From positions 1 through 64,000 of the forward strand of contig NZ_PJII01000006.1 in the NCBI RefSeq assembly GCF_002929215.1: a DNA stretch of 64,000 nucleotides. The letters run 5' to 3'. Source of the DNA: Arthrobacter sp. ZGTC412 (lineage in GTDB: Bacteria > Actinomycetota > Actinomycetes > Actinomycetales > Micrococcaceae). The translations under genes were made by a program, and so were the position numbers. The notes beneath the pieces were generated by a model. The model saw nothing but the letters and a program-made list of their open reading frames with translations. It ran no database searches and was not told where the DNA came from. This document shows, one piece after another, positions 1-9,618 of this stretch (its first letter is position 1; each line of letters starts with the position of its first letter).

Positions 1-272
1 GGTCGATGCTCTTTACGATCATGGCCGCCCTCGGGCAAATGGAACACGAGATCAAGCGCGAACGTGTCACCGACTCCATCAATAAACGCAGAGAAGCTGG
101 AAAGGACCTCGGCGGCCGACCCCGCCGGGTCACTGACAGTCAGATTCGAAGCGCAGTCCACCTGGTAGAAAATGGCGAGCCCGCGGCGCAGGTCGCCCGC
201 GACTTCGGAATGTCTAGGGCAACGTTCTATAGACGCTCCCGAGCACTTATGAACCAACAGGGTGCCATTTAG
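1..272 (+). CDS. Serine recombinase (resolvase/invertase), C-terminal part, cut by window edge
   Basis: The reading frame is open from the first bases of the window, so only the end of the protein is present. The visible part begins in the long E helix of the serine-recombinase catalytic domain (AALGQMEHEIKRERV, near residues 8-22 of the fragment). It continues through the usual glycine/arginine linker (LGGRPRR) into a C-terminal helix-turn-helix of the HTH_7 type (VARDFGMSRATFYRR). Family knowledge: these enzymes invert or resolve DNA, or move Tn3-type elements. The catalytic serine would lie upstream of the window. No terminal inverted repeat can be assigned here, so whether it belongs to a transposon, an invertase or a plasmid remnant is open. 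Confidence 0.9.
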   Translation, partial: SMLFTIMAALGQMEHEIKRERVTDSINKRREAGKDLGGRPRRVTDSQIRSAVHLVENGEPAAQVARDFGMSRATFYRRSRALMNQQGAI

Positions 273-616
273 CGCTGGCAAAACCGCGCCATTTGCCGCT
301 GCGATTCACAGGGACTGTTCACATGTTGCTCATACCGTCTTGCCAAAAAATCCATAGATGAGACGGGATCGGGGCGTCGAACGGCCGACCCGCTACTGTC
401 ATGTATCACTGACAGGAGAACGGCGTACCGAAGGCGAAAAGCACCTGTGCAAGTAGCTACGCCGCGGGTACAAAGGAAGCCCGCCGATGGGGGACCGGCG
501 GGCATTCCGGGTCAGAGGCTATCGGCGACTGATCTAGACACCGAGTGGAGCGATTTCCTCAGTTGGGGGACGACACCTGGAAGGCCCATATGCACGAGAA
601 CGGACCTCCCTACACG
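273..616. other. Non-coding stretch after the recombinase
   Basis: I see no convincing gene in this stretch. Open frames here are short and do not resemble known proteins. The only clear structure is the hairpin at 479-503, listed separately. Confidence 0.5.
479..503. terminator. Hairpin, possible terminator
   Basis: GCCCGCCG at 479-486 pairs perfectly with CGGCGGGC at 496-503 around a 9-nt loop. There is no T-tract, so it is only a candidate terminator. It lies between the recombinase and the oppositely oriented CBS gene and could serve either. Confidence 0.45.
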
Positions 617-1033
617 TCAGTAGAAAGAGATGAGTTCGACAAGTTCGCCAACTTTATCCTCCGGGTAGTTGCGAGCGACGTCCGCCTGGGTAAGTATCCC
701 AACCAGGTCATGGCCGTCAATTACCGGCAGCCGGCGCACCTGATGCTCTCCCATTACCCTGATCGCTTCTTCGACGGAATCGCCGGCACCTATTGTCACC
801 GGCTTGCCCTGACCAAACTCCCCGGCCTTCGCAGTACGTGGATCTCCGCCCTCCGCGAAGCATTTAATCACGATGTCCCGGTCCGTGATCATGCCCTTGA
901 GGCGGTTGTCCTCTCCACAAATTGGCAGGGCGCCGACGTTTAGATCTTTCATCTTCCGTGCCGCTGCCTCCAAAGTCTCGTTTTCACCGATGCATTCAAC
1001 GCCGCCGGTCATAATTTCACGTGCTGTGGTCAT
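617..1033 (-). CDS. Two-CBS-domain protein
   Basis: A 138-residue protein made almost entirely of two CBS domains. The first runs from about residue 5 to 60 (starts TTAREIMTGG, contains the LKGMITDRDI strand-helix block). The second runs from about 70 to 130 (VEEAIRVMGEHQVRRLPV, LVGILTQADV). Stand-alone CBS pairs normally bind adenine nucleotides and act as energy or stress sensors; no catalytic domain is attached. The start is the ATG at 1033, preceded by AGAGGAG at suitable spacing; an upstream in-frame ATG at 1075 lacks a ribosome-binding site. The neighbours give no functional hint. Confidence 0.88.
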   Translation of the reverse strand: MTTAREIMTGGVECIGENETLEAAARKMKDLNVGALPICGEDNRLKGMITDRDIVIKCFAEGGDPRTAKAGEFGQGKPVTIGAGDSVEEAIRVMGEHQVRRLPVIDGHDLVGILTQADVARNYPEDKVGELVELISFY

Positions 1034-1246
1034 GGCATTCTCCTCTTTAGCTTGTGCCCGGGGGGCGCCAGGCATTCCAGGTATCGGGCGTTCCCCTGAC
1101 TTCAGGATCCACGACCGGTCTCCTGCCGCGTGATTCGATGAAGTCGGTGATTTTCCGCAGGTGACCTCGACCTGCTTGGCAGTGCAATACAGCTCCGTCC
1201 CAGATCTCCTAAATAATTTGCCTCCTGTTCTTTTGCAGCTTCTGCT

Positions 1247-1548
1247 TCAGTTCGGCTCCGTACGGGCCTCGATTAAGGCATTGCTGAGCCTCCAGAGGGC
1301 CAGCCTGGCGCAGGCCGCCAACCGGCCCCGAGCAGGAAGGGACCATCAGGCTCTGGGGCGATGGTCCCGATTGCGCTGGACTGCTCGGCCTGGCCCCTGT
1401 AGATATGCAGGACGAAGGAGTTGATCAGGATGTATGCAAGGCCCATGAAGACGAATCCGGTGCGGGCCAGGATCCGCAGGGCGGGGCTTTGGTCTGCCGG
1501 GGCCCCTTCGGAGAGCACCTGACTAGCCTTCCCCGTTGCACTGCCCAT
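1247..1548 (-). pseudogene. DUF1206 membrane protein remnant
   Basis: From an ATG at 1548 with a good GAAGGG ribosome-binding site, the frame reads a typical DUF1206 N-terminus: ALRILARTGFVFMGLAYILI, one membrane helix, then a segment ending PDGPFLLG. It then shifts into a meaningless tail and stops near 1273. The -1/+2 frame continues the family-like text (LALWRLSNALIEART) to a stop at 1247. DUF1206 proteins normally have three such paired-helix repeats over about 250-280 residues, so this copy is both frameshifted and truncated after the first repeat. A sequencing error could explain the shift but not the missing two thirds. Confidence 0.7.
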
Positions 1549-1827
1549 GACTGGCCCTTCCCGACGTGTACCCGGTTTTCCGTGGTCCGCTCAGCAGCGC
1601 CAGCCCGTAAGCATCGCGGACTGCTCCAGTCTAGATCCGTGCGAATCGTCCCGACAGACCCTGCTGGCTGCGACAGCGGAACATGACGCCCACTGTTGCC
1701 CGCGGTCTTGAACCACTTGAGCCAAAGTGCGACTTCGCCGTTGGCTACTAGCCCCGCACGGGCTGCCTCGGGAAGTAGTGCCAATTGGGAGGAGCTTCCT
1801 GTCAGGCCAGTATCCGTATCTTTGCCC

Positions 1828-2646
1828 TCACGGTGTGGTTTCTTCGGCCAATCCCGGATCCGAGAAGACCTCCGACTCCGAAGTCGTCCCGGTCTCGGGG
1901 GCAGGCTCCATGCTCTGTTCGGTTTCGGGGGCTAGTTCCGCCGGCAGGGGGTCGCCTAATTCATTCGCTCCCGGCTCTTCGGTTCCGGTCGAGCCGCTGT
2001 CCCCGCCGGGGCTGCCGTTCGTGGTCAGGCCACCTTCTTCGTTGAAGCCGTCCTCAACTTGCCCAGGCACCTGCCCCACGTCCTCAGTCGATTTGTCTGT
2101 CTCGCGGGGAACAGTCGTATTGCCGCTCAGTGCTTTGCCGAGCGTCGTCGTGCGCTCGGCCGCACCGTCGTCGATGTTCGACGTCGAGGAGACAAGGCTG
2201 GAGATGGGCTGATTGGTTCCAAACTCGACCGCAGTAAGACCCACCATCGCGAGAACGAATGCGGCAGCACTGACTGCCCCGACCTTGATCCAGGTCTTGG
2301 GGGTGAGGCGTCTATTCGCAGGTTTGGCTCGAGGTTCATCGCTCCTGGCCCGAACGCCGGCGGCGAGCACGTCGCCGTCGTCAGCTCGCAGGCCCTGTCT
2401 GCCTCGCTGGGGGATTTTCGTGAGTGCCATGGTGGCGGCCGAACTGAGTGTTCGGGCATACAAAGCGGCGCCTACTGTGGCGACAATAGAGCCGAGTGCG
2501 GCGCCGATAAGTGTTCCGGCAACACCGAGAAAAGACCCCACCAAGGCAGAGGTCACCGCGGCCAAAGCTGAGCCAATAGTTTGAGTGCCACTTAGTCCAA
2601 GGAACTGTTTTGGCTTGTCTTCTTCTATAGCGGGGTCCGCAGGCAT
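1828..2646 (-). CDS. Hypothetical membrane protein with acidic, Ser/Thr/Pro-rich tail
   Basis: A 272-residue protein I do not recognise by family. After a short charged N-terminus there is a long Ala/Gly/Val-rich hydrophobic block (about residues 22-65, possibly two helices with glycine-zipper-like spacing). A basic linker with several Arg/Lys follows, then one clear membrane helix (about 118-140, VGAVSAAAFVLAMVGLTAV). The last 125 residues are low-complexity, rich in E, P, G, S and T, and probably exposed outside the cell. There is no enzyme motif. A role at the cell surface is likely from the topology alone; no more can be said. Confidence 0.7.
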   Translation of the reverse strand: MPADPAIEEDKPKQFLGLSGTQTIGSALAAVTSALVGSFLGVAGTLIGAALGSIVATVGAALYARTLSSAATMALTKIPQRGRQGLRADDGDVLAAGVRARSDEPRAKPANRRLTPKTWIKVGAVSAAAFVLAMVGLTAVEFGTNQPISSLVSSTSNIDDGAAERTTTLGKALSGNTTVPRETDKSTEDVGQVPGQVEDGFNEEGGLTTNGSPGGDSGSTGTEEPGANELGDPLPAELAPETEQSMEPAPETGTTSESEVFSDPGLAEETTP

Positions 2647-2982
2647 CTATTCACACGCAATTCAGTCGGGATTGTTACGAACAGATAACGATACCAGCCC
2701 TGGAGTTGGTTCCTGAGACGCCACACTTGCTGGAGGCGGGGCGGCCAGCCACTCGACGCCAACGGACCCCCGCGGTGACTTGGCGCGGGCGGGAACCCTT
2801 GGGGTTCGGGTTGCCGGGGACATCAGGGTGGGGGGACGAGGGGCTGGATGCACGTAAATTGTGCGATCGGAGCCCCCAATGTGGGTGGCTTCACACGCCA
2901 ACCAGCCGCTGGCACAAGGTTTTTACGAGGATCCCATCGGACGATGGCACCGTTCTATCCCCCTCCTAGCGGTAGGTGTCCC
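2647..2982. other. Intergenic region between divergent genes
   Basis: It separates the divergent membrane protein and the giant peroxidase and should hold both promoters. I cannot assign -35/-10 boxes with confidence. In-frame ATGs at 2848 and 2944 precede the chosen peroxidase start. Confidence 0.4.
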
Positions 2983-5900
2983 TTGAAACTCTTTGGCTGG
3001 AAGTCAGACGGGGGCGCGGATCAAAGTCGATCCGGAGCCCTCACGGATCTACCTTTAAACCGGCGGCTACGACGCAACAAACGGCGTCAGCAGCCGGTTT
3101 CCTTCAGGGTGGTTGCTGCGGCAACCACCCTTGTGATGCCCGCGGCGATGGGATTGCCCGTGGTGGCGGCCAACGCGGTACAGGCACCCGTAGGCGCCGG
3201 ATTCACCGTAACCCCCTCAGATCTGTCCTTCATCCTGAAACAGATCAAAATCGCCGAGGCCCACGTCGTGAACACGACGTCGGAAACGGGACCCTGCGGC
3301 GCCCTCGTGGGCACCGGCCCGAACCAGCTGGCCAGCCCGCTGCTGTCTTTCGGTCTCCGGACCGTGGACGGGAGCTGCAACAACCTCCAGCCGGGCCAGG
3401 AAACCTTCGGCGCCGCCGACCTGGTATTCCCGCGTCTGACCTCGAAGTCGTTCCGCGACGCTGAAAGCGGCACTGCCAATCCGCGCGGAACCGCGGTGGA
3501 CACGAGCTACTCGCAGAAATCCGGGGACGTCTTCGACTCCCAGCCGCGCGTCATCAGCAACCTGATCGTGGACCAGACGTCGACCAACCCGGCCGCTGTT
3601 TCCGCTGCCGGCAATCCCGTCCGCACTCAGGGCAACGAAGGCGTCAAGCCCTGCGCCACGGACCCCGATCCGCTCGCAGAACCGCCGGTGGCCGCGAATC
3701 CGGCCGGTTGCGTCCCGTCCCACAGCACGCTCTTTATCCCCAACGTCACCACCGATGTCGGTTTATCGCCGCCCTACAACTCCATGTTCACCCTGTTCGG
3801 GCAGTTCTTTGACCACGGCATTGACCAGACGGTGAAGGGAGGAGGAACGGTTTACGTTCCACTGAAGGCCGATGATCCGCTGATCGCCGGTCCGGACCAC
3901 AACATGGCCACGACGGCTGATAATCTTCCGCCCCAGCTCCGCTTCATGGTCCTGACCCGCGGCCAGAACCAGGACAACGGCACTCCGGGCGACACCAGCG
4001 ACGACGTGCAGGACGCCCTGAACACGGACTCCCCATGGGTGGATCAGAGCCAGACATACACCTCGCACGCGTCCCACCAAGTCTTCCTGCGCGAATACGC
4101 CAAGAACGCTGCCGGCCAGCCTGTGTCCACCGGCAAGATGCTCGGGGGCATGCCCGGCACGCCGGAAGCAAGCGGTATGGCAACGTGGGAATCCACGAAG
4201 AAGCAGGCCCGCGACCTGCTCGGAATCCAACTGCTGGACAAGGACGTCCTGAACGTTCCGATGCTCGCCGTCGACCTTTACGGAAATTTCATTCCGGGAG
4301 CCAACGGTTACCCGAAGTTCGTAACGGCAACGGGGGAAGTGGAAGTCGACCCGGCTGCTAACGGAGGCGCAGGGACCCTTGTTCCGGCAAACGTGCGTTA
4401 CTTCAACACCCCATTCCTGACCGATATCGCGCATAATGCCGACCCGTCGGCCAAGGACACGGACCACCGACCGGACACCCCGCCTGTTGCCCCGCAGCCG
4501 GACGGGGACACGGCGGCCTCGGCTGACTTCGCCAGCCAGCCCGCGGGTACGTACGACGATGAGATGCTCAACGCCCACTTCATTGCCGGTGACGGGCGTG
4601 TGAACGAGAACATCGGCCTGACGGCCATTCACCAGGTGTTCCATTCAGAGCACGACCGCTTGGTCGATGACGTCAAGGCCACGCTGGCGAAGCCGGAGAA
4701 TGCCGCACTTCGCGCCAGCTATGAGGCGGTCGGCGATTCCACGTTCGACTACGGGGAGCGCATCTTCCAGGCAGCCCGCTTCATCACGGAGATGGAATAC
4801 CAGCACATTGTGTTCGAGGACTTCGCCCGCAAGGTACAACCGGCCATCAACCCGTTCCAGCCATTCGCCTTCACCGAAACCGATATCAACCCGGCCGTCA
4901 CGGCCGAGTTTGCCCACGCCGTCTACCGGTTCGGCCACTCGATGCTCACCGAGACCATCTCCCGACGCAACGAACACAAACCCGGAACCGACGGGACCTA
5001 CGGGACCTCGGATGACGTCGCCGGTTCGGTGAATGACATCTCACTGCTGGAGGGTTTCCTCAATCCGCCGGCCTACTTTGACGGCGGCGATGCCGGCAAA
5101 CTGACCCCGGACCAGGCTGCGGGCAGCATCGTCATGGGCATGTCCGACCAGACCGGCAACGAACTGGACGAATACGTCACGGATACACTACGGAACAACC
5201 TGCTGGGCCTCCCTCTGGACCTTGCCGCCATCAACATCACCCGCGCCCGCTCCGAAGGCATCCCCAGACTGAACGCGCTGCGTAAGGAAATCCACGAAGC
5301 CACCAACGACGGCCAGCTCAAGCCCTACGTGAACTGGATCGATTTCGGGGAGAACCTCAAGCACCCCCAGTCCCTGATCAACTTCGTGGCAGCCTACGGC
5401 AAGCACCCAACCATCACGGAGGCATCAACGCTGGCAGCAAAGCGCGCAGCTGCCCGCGCCATCGTCAACCCGGATACGATCGCAGGGGATGTTCCACCGG
5501 CGGACGCTGCAGCGTTCATGAACGGTACCGGCGAAACATGGGCCGATGCAGAAGGATCGACAAGGACGGGTCTTGAAGACGTCGACCTTTGGGTCGGCGG
5601 CCTGGCAGAGCGGACCAACCTGTTCGGCGGGCTGCTGGGCAGCACGTTCAACTACGTGTTCGAGAAGCAGATGACTGAACTGCAGAACGGGGACCGTTTA
5701 TACTACTTGGCGCGTACCCCTGGCATGAACCTGCGGGCACAGCTGGAAGGCAACTCTTTCGCTGAACTGGTGATGCGCAACACCAATGCCCAGGCGCTGA
5801 AGGCTGACGCCTTCGCCACCGCCGACTGCAAGTTCGAACTGAAGAACCTCGCCGGCACCCGGGACGGCTTCAACAGCTTCGGCAACACCGTCGCGAACGA

Positions 5901-8658
5901 CGCGGACTCGGAGTGCAACGAAACCGCGGTTCTTATCCGCATGCCCGACGGCACGATCAAGTACCGCGCCTCAAACACCGAGGACCCCGCCGGCATCAAC
6001 GGCCAAGGGGTTTACAACGGCACTGCAGGAGCCGACCGTATCTACGGTGGCGTCGACAATGACACCTTCTGGGGTGGTGAAGGCAACGACATCATGGAGG
6101 GCGGCGACGGGGCCGACGTCGCGCTCGGCGGCGCAGGCAGCGACATCATCACTGACATCGCCGGGGACGACATCCACAAGGGCGGCCCGGGCAACGACGC
6201 GATCGACGGCGGCCCGGGACTGGACATCGTGATGGGCGGCGACGGCAGTGACTTCACCAACGGCGGGGAGAACGACAATGAAACCTTCGCCGGTGAAGGC
6301 AATGACTTCGCCATTGCCGGCAAGGGTCTGGACGCGGTCATCGCCGGAGGCGGCGACGACTGGATGGAAGGTGGCGAAAGCGCCGATCTGCTGATCGGTG
6401 ACTCCAGCAACCTGTTCTTCCTGGACGATTCGGAAAAGCCGGGCCATGACATCCTGATCGGCCAGGGCGGCGACGATGACTACGACATGGAAGGCGGGGA
6501 CGACATTGGACTCGCAGGCCCAGGCATCGAAAAGGCCGCTGGTGGTTCCGGCTACGACTGGGAAATCGGCCTGCACGATCCCCAGCCGCAGGACGCCGAC
6601 CTCAGCCTGCCGATCCTGCCCCTGGATGTCCTTCAGATTGGCGTCCGCGACCGTTACAACGAAGTGGAGGCGCTCTCCGGAGGCCCCCTGAATGACAAGC
6701 TGCGGGGTGACGACATCATCCCGAGCGAACGCGGGGGCGAAGGCTTTATCGGCTGCAACGTCCTGGATGAGCACGGGGTGAACCGCATTGCCGGCCTCAG
6801 CGAACTGATCCCGGCAGAAGCGCGGACCACTCGCATCGCGGACGTTATTGCGGCCTCGGCCTCCCAGGGCTGCCCGGTTCTGGACTCCTCGGAGAACGCC
6901 ATGGCTTGGGCTGACGGCAACATCCTCCTCGGCGGCGGCGGCAGCGACATCATCGAAGGCCGTGGAGGCAACGACATCATCGACGGTGACCGCTACCTGA
7001 ACGTCCGGCTCAGCGTCAAGAACGACGCCGGCGAAGTGATCGGCAGTGCCACGGGAATGACCACGCAGTACCTGAAGAACGAGGCCGGTGCCCTGACCGG
7101 AGCGACCCTCCAAGCGGACGTATACGCCGGCAAGGTCGATCCGGGCAACATCCAGGTAGTGAGGGAACTCCTCTCCACCAGTGGTGGCACCGACAAGGCC
7201 GTGTTCTCCGACATCGAGGTGAATTACACCGTCACGGAACAGAACGGAGTAACCACGGTGACCCACAACAACGCGGGTCCTGACGGAACTGACACCCTTC
7301 GGAACATCGAAACCCTGGTCTTTGCGGACTCGGTTGCACCAAGCGCACCCACCGGCGTCTCCGCCGTCAGGGGCAACGGTGAGGCAACGTTGAGCTTCTC
7401 TGCTTCTGAAGCAGGCGGCATCACCGAAGCGTTTGAGATCAAGGTCGTCAACGTCGCAACGGGTGCCCAGGTCGGCGCGCTACGCAGTGCAGAAGGTGAT
7501 GCCACCAGCCTGGTGGTTACCGACCTGACCAACGGTGTTGCGGTCCGCTTCGAGGTCACGGCCACGAACGTCCACGGATCCAGCCCGGTGGTGGCGTCTA
7601 ACGCGGTAACTCCTGCCGTGCCGGTGCTGGTGACGGCTGCCCCGACTATTACGGGAGCTGCCGTCGTCGGAGGCCTGCTGAGCGCCAACACTGGTGTTTG
7701 GGGACCTGCTCCGGTGACGCTGACCTTCCAGTGGTTCGCAAACGGCACAGCAATCAGCGGAGCCACGGCATCCAGCTACACCCTGAAGGCAGGAGACGCG
7801 GGCAAGGCAATCACCGTCACGGTCACCGGTTCCAAGGCCGGGTATGCGACGGCAGCCCAGACCTCGGCCGCGGTAACGGCAGCCAACGTAGTGGGCATCA
7901 CGACCGCACTCCGGGACTTCAACAGTGACGGCAACGCGGACCTGTTGGCCAGGGACTCGAGCGGAGTGCTCTGGACCTACCTGGGCAACGCAGCTGGAGC
8001 ATTCCCGACGCGCGTCCGGGTTGGTGCCGGCTGGAACACCATGAATGTCATCAGCGCCTCCGGCGATGTGAACGGTGACGGCCGGGCTGACCTGTTGGCC
8101 AGGGACTCGAGCGGTGTGCTGTGGTCCTACCTGGGCAACGGCGCCGGAATCTTCCCGAACCGGATCCGCGTTGGTGCCGGCTGGAACACCATGAATGTCA
8201 TCAGCGCCTCCGGCGATGTGAACGGTGACGGCCGGGCCGATCTGTTGGCGAGGGATTCGAGCGGTGTGCTGTGGTCCTACCTGGGCAACGGCGCCGGAAT
8301 CTTCCCGAACCGGATCCGCGTTGGTGCCGGCTGGAACACCATGAACGCCATCACTTCCTCCCGCGACCTGAACGGCGACGGCCGGGCTGACCTGTTGGCC
8401 AGGGATTCGAGCGGCGTGCTGTGGTCCTACCTGGGCAACGGCGCCGGAATCTTCCCGAACCGGATCCGCGTCGGTGCCGGCTGGAACACCATGAATGTCA
8501 TCAGCGGTGCCGGTGACCTGAACGGCGACGGCCGGGCTGACCTGGTCGCCAGGGACTCGAGCGGCACGCTCTGGTCCTACCTGGGCAACGGTGCCGGAAT
8601 CTTCCCGACACGGGTCTCGGCCGGCACCGGATGGAACACCATGAACGCCATCAGCTAG
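2983..8658 (+). CDS. Giant secreted animal-type haem peroxidase with RTX, FN3/Ig-like and FG-GAP repeats
   Basis: About 1890 residues from the TTG at 2983. This start gives a basic N-region (RRLRRNKRR) followed by a hydrophobic stretch ending in Ala, i.e. a long signal peptide; ATGs at 2944 or 2848 are alternatives. The peroxidase domain covers about nt 3700-5980: FGQFFDHG carries the expected distal His (codon at 3814-3816) and VYRFGHSM the expected proximal His (4936-4938). RTX-like GGxGxD nonapeptides follow at 6019-6420, with a second short block at 6925-6985; these normally bind Ca2+ outside the cell. Next come an FN3-like domain (about 7336-7620), an Ig-like domain (7627-7890) and five 50-residue FG-GAP/VCBS repeats. 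There is no visible sortase motif. Family knowledge: animal-type peroxidases oxidise halides or phenolics with H2O2. The role here, surface or matrix oxidation, is inferred. Confidence 0.88.
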   Translation: MKLFGWKSDGGADQSRSGALTDLPLNRRLRRNKRRQQPVSFRVVAAATTLVMPAAMGLPVVAANAVQAPVGAGFTVTPSDLSFILKQIKIAEAHVVNTTSETGPCGALVGTGPNQLASPLLSFGLRTVDGSCNNLQPGQETFGAADLVFPRLTSKSFRDAESGTANPRGTAVDTSYSQKSGDVFDSQPRVISNLIVDQTSTNPAAVSAAGNPVRTQGNEGVKPCATDPDPLAEPPVAANPAGCVPSHSTLFIPNVTTDVGLSPPYNSMFTLFGQFFDHGIDQTVKGGGTVYVPLKADDPLIAGPDHNMATTADNLPPQLRFMVLTRGQNQDNGTPGDTSDDVQDALNTDSPWVDQSQTYTSHASHQVFLREYAKNAAGQPVSTGKMLGGMPGTPEASGMATWESTKKQARDLLGIQLLDKDVLNVPMLAVDLYGNFIPGANGYPKFVTATGEVEVDPAANGGAGTLVPANVRYFNTPFLTDIAHNADPSAKDTDHRPDTPPVAPQPDGDTAASADFASQPAGTYDDEMLNAHFIAGDGRVNENIGLTAIHQVFHSEHDRLVDDVKATLAKPENAALRASYEAVGDSTFDYGERIFQAARFITEMEYQHIVFEDFARKVQPAINPFQPFAFTETDINPAVTAEFAHAVYRFGHSMLTETISRRNEHKPGTDGTYGTSDDVAGSVNDISLLEGFLNPPAYFDGGDAGKLTPDQAAGSIVMGMSDQTGNELDEYVTDTLRNNLLGLPLDLAAINITRARSEGIPRLNALRKEIHEATNDGQLKPYVNWIDFGENLKHPQSLINFVAAYGKHPTITEASTLAAKRAAARAIVNPDTIAGDVPPADAAAFMNGTGETWADAEGSTRTGLEDVDLWVGGLAERTNLFGGLLGSTFNYVFEKQMTELQNGDRLYYLARTPGMNLRAQLEGNSFAELVMRNTNAQALKADAFATADCKFELKNLAGTRDGFNSFGNTVANDADSECNETAVLIRMPDGTIKYRASNTEDPAGINGQGVYNGTAGADRIYGGVDNDTFWGGEGNDIMEGGDGADVALGGAGSDIITDIAGDDIHKGGPGNDAIDGGPGLDIVMGGDGSDFTNGGENDNETFAGEGNDFAIAGKGLDAVIAGGGDDWMEGGESADLLIGDSSNLFFLDDSEKPGHDILIGQGGDDDYDMEGGDDIGLAGPGIEKAAGGSGYDWEIGLHDPQPQDADLSLPILPLDVLQIGVRDRYNEVEALSGGPLNDKLRGDDIIPSERGGEGFIGCNVLDEHGVNRIAGLSELIPAEARTTRIADVIAASASQGCPVLDSSENAMAWADGNILLGGGGSDIIEGRGGNDIIDGDRYLNVRLSVKNDAGEVIGSATGMTTQYLKNEAGALTGATLQADVYAGKVDPGNIQVVRELLSTSGGTDKAVFSDIEVNYTVTEQNGVTTVTHNNAGPDGTDTLRNIETLVFADSVAPSAPTGVSAVRGNGEATLSFSASEAGGITEAFEIKVVNVATGAQVGALRSAEGDATSLVVTDLTNGVAVRFEVTATNVHGSSPVVASNAVTPAVPVLVTAAPTITGAAVVGGLLSANTGVWGPAPVTLTFQWFANGTAISGATASSYTLKAGDAGKAITVTVTGSKAGYATAAQTSAAVTAANVVGITTALRDFNSDGNADLLARDSSGVLWTYLGNAAGAFPTRVRVGAGWNTMNVISASGDVNGDGRADLLARDSSGVLWSYLGNGAGIFPNRIRVGAGWNTMNVISASGDVNGDGRADLLARDSSGVLWSYLGNGAGIFPNRIRVGAGWNTMNAITSSRDLNGDGRADLLARDSSGVLWSYLGNGAGIFPNRIRVGAGWNTMNVISGAGDLNGDGRADLVARDSSGTLWSYLGNGAGIFPTRVSAGTGWNTMNAIS
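7891..8640 (+). repeat. Five tandem 150-bp FG-GAP/VCBS coding repeats
   Basis: The 3' end of the peroxidase gene is five 150-bp units encoding about 50 residues each. Copies two and three (8041-8190 and 8191-8340) differ at only a few positions over most of their length. Each unit carries a DxNGDGRADLL Ca2+-loop-like motif and the phrase SSGVLWSYLGNGAG. The near-identity at DNA level suggests recent duplication or ongoing gene conversion. Confidence 0.9.
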
Positions 8659-8668
8659 TACGCTTACC

Positions 8669-8706
8669 AGCCGCCGCCCGGGCCCGGAAGGGCCCGGGCG
8701 GCGGCT
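8669..8706. terminator. 17-bp GC hairpin with GGAA loop
   Basis: A perfect 17-bp stem (8669-8685 with 8690-8706) closes a GGAA tetraloop eleven bases after the peroxidase stop codon. It is exceptionally stable but has no T-tract, so it may act as a factor-independent stop, a 3'-end stabiliser, or both. Confidence 0.75.
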
Positions 8707-9618
8707 CCACCCCGTATCTGTCTTCATTGCGTATGCGGGCCCAAGACGCCACGCCCGGACCTCCCACCACACCGCGCAGCCACAGCGCGGGGGAGGCCGG
8801 GTGTGTTTTGTGCCGCCGGGGTCCATGGAGGGACGTGGGTGGTAATAGTCATTTCCGCTTAGTAGAAAGCTCCCAATAAAAACCGATTGGCTGGGTCACC
8901 AGGAACCAGCTGCCCAGCCCCTCACCACCGGTGTCTGCTGCCTGTCCTGCCGGGCTTTCATCAGCTGCCGGGAGCGGAGCGATGGACGATCCCTAACACG
9001 CGCAGTGGGTTTGGGACGGCCTACTCTGGCCGGGTTCTTCCTTCGTTCGGTCGACGGCATCGCCACCAAGAGGGTGCCCACGCCGAAGTTCTGGGATCGC
9101 ACCCAGTCGAAAAAGCTCATCGAGCCCAATGGCGGAACCTCAGAAAGCTGAGCAGTCTCTGCCGGCCGCACGGAAATTGCCATCGTGCCGAGAAATAGGT
9201 CCAGTGACCAAAAGGCGGTCTGGCAGGATCTCGAAGTTCGGGCAAGGCTACGAAGAAGGACCCGATGACGGCCGCAGGCATGATAGCCAGAATGGCATCC
9301 GCCGCCTACGGCCGCATTAGACGGTAGGTGTTGATCCACCATCCCAGAACAGAATGACGCAGCCCTGGATAAGGGCCATGGCAGCGAACCCTGCGGTGAA
9401 CGCCGCAACTCGGCCGCTTTAAGCTCTCTGCGACGATGTACCTCGCCACACGGCAGTTCGGGATAGCGCCTCTAATGGAACGACTATTCCGTGGAGGTTC
9501 CCTCAGTTGGTACTCGCCCAAGGTCGTGTTTCTCCCACCGTTCAGCCCTTCAGAGCAGCGAATCTGGGTTGGGTGAGGGTAGCATCGTGATACTTGAGAG
9601 CCTGGAGGGGGCAGCGCC
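8707..9618. other. Long region without a supported gene; possible decayed membrane gene on the minus strand
   Basis: No intact gene is convincing across these 900 bases. On the minus strand, roughly 9420-9120, two short frames read like pieces of a membrane protein: one contains FAAMALIQGCVILFW, the next AILAIMPAAVIGSFFVALPE. They are separated by a stop and a frame change. This would fit a degraded small membrane gene, but the similarity is only in composition. The overlapping 170-codon frame on the same strand has no recognisable protein character. Confidence 0.3.

Noticed and set aside
545-943. 132-codon plus-strand frame opposite the CBS gene
   Set aside because: The minus strand encodes two full CBS domains with a ribosome-binding site; this frame has no character.
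7891-8640. Tandem repeats considered as a CRISPR array or mobile repeat
   Set aside because: Units are 150 bp, in frame, without unique spacers, and encode FG-GAP modules.
5971-8826. Long minus-strand open frames (431 and 448 codons) inside the peroxidase gene
   Set aside because: They are antisense to a gene with clear domains and have low-complexity sequence (His/Arg/Gly-rich) typical of high-GC shadow frames.
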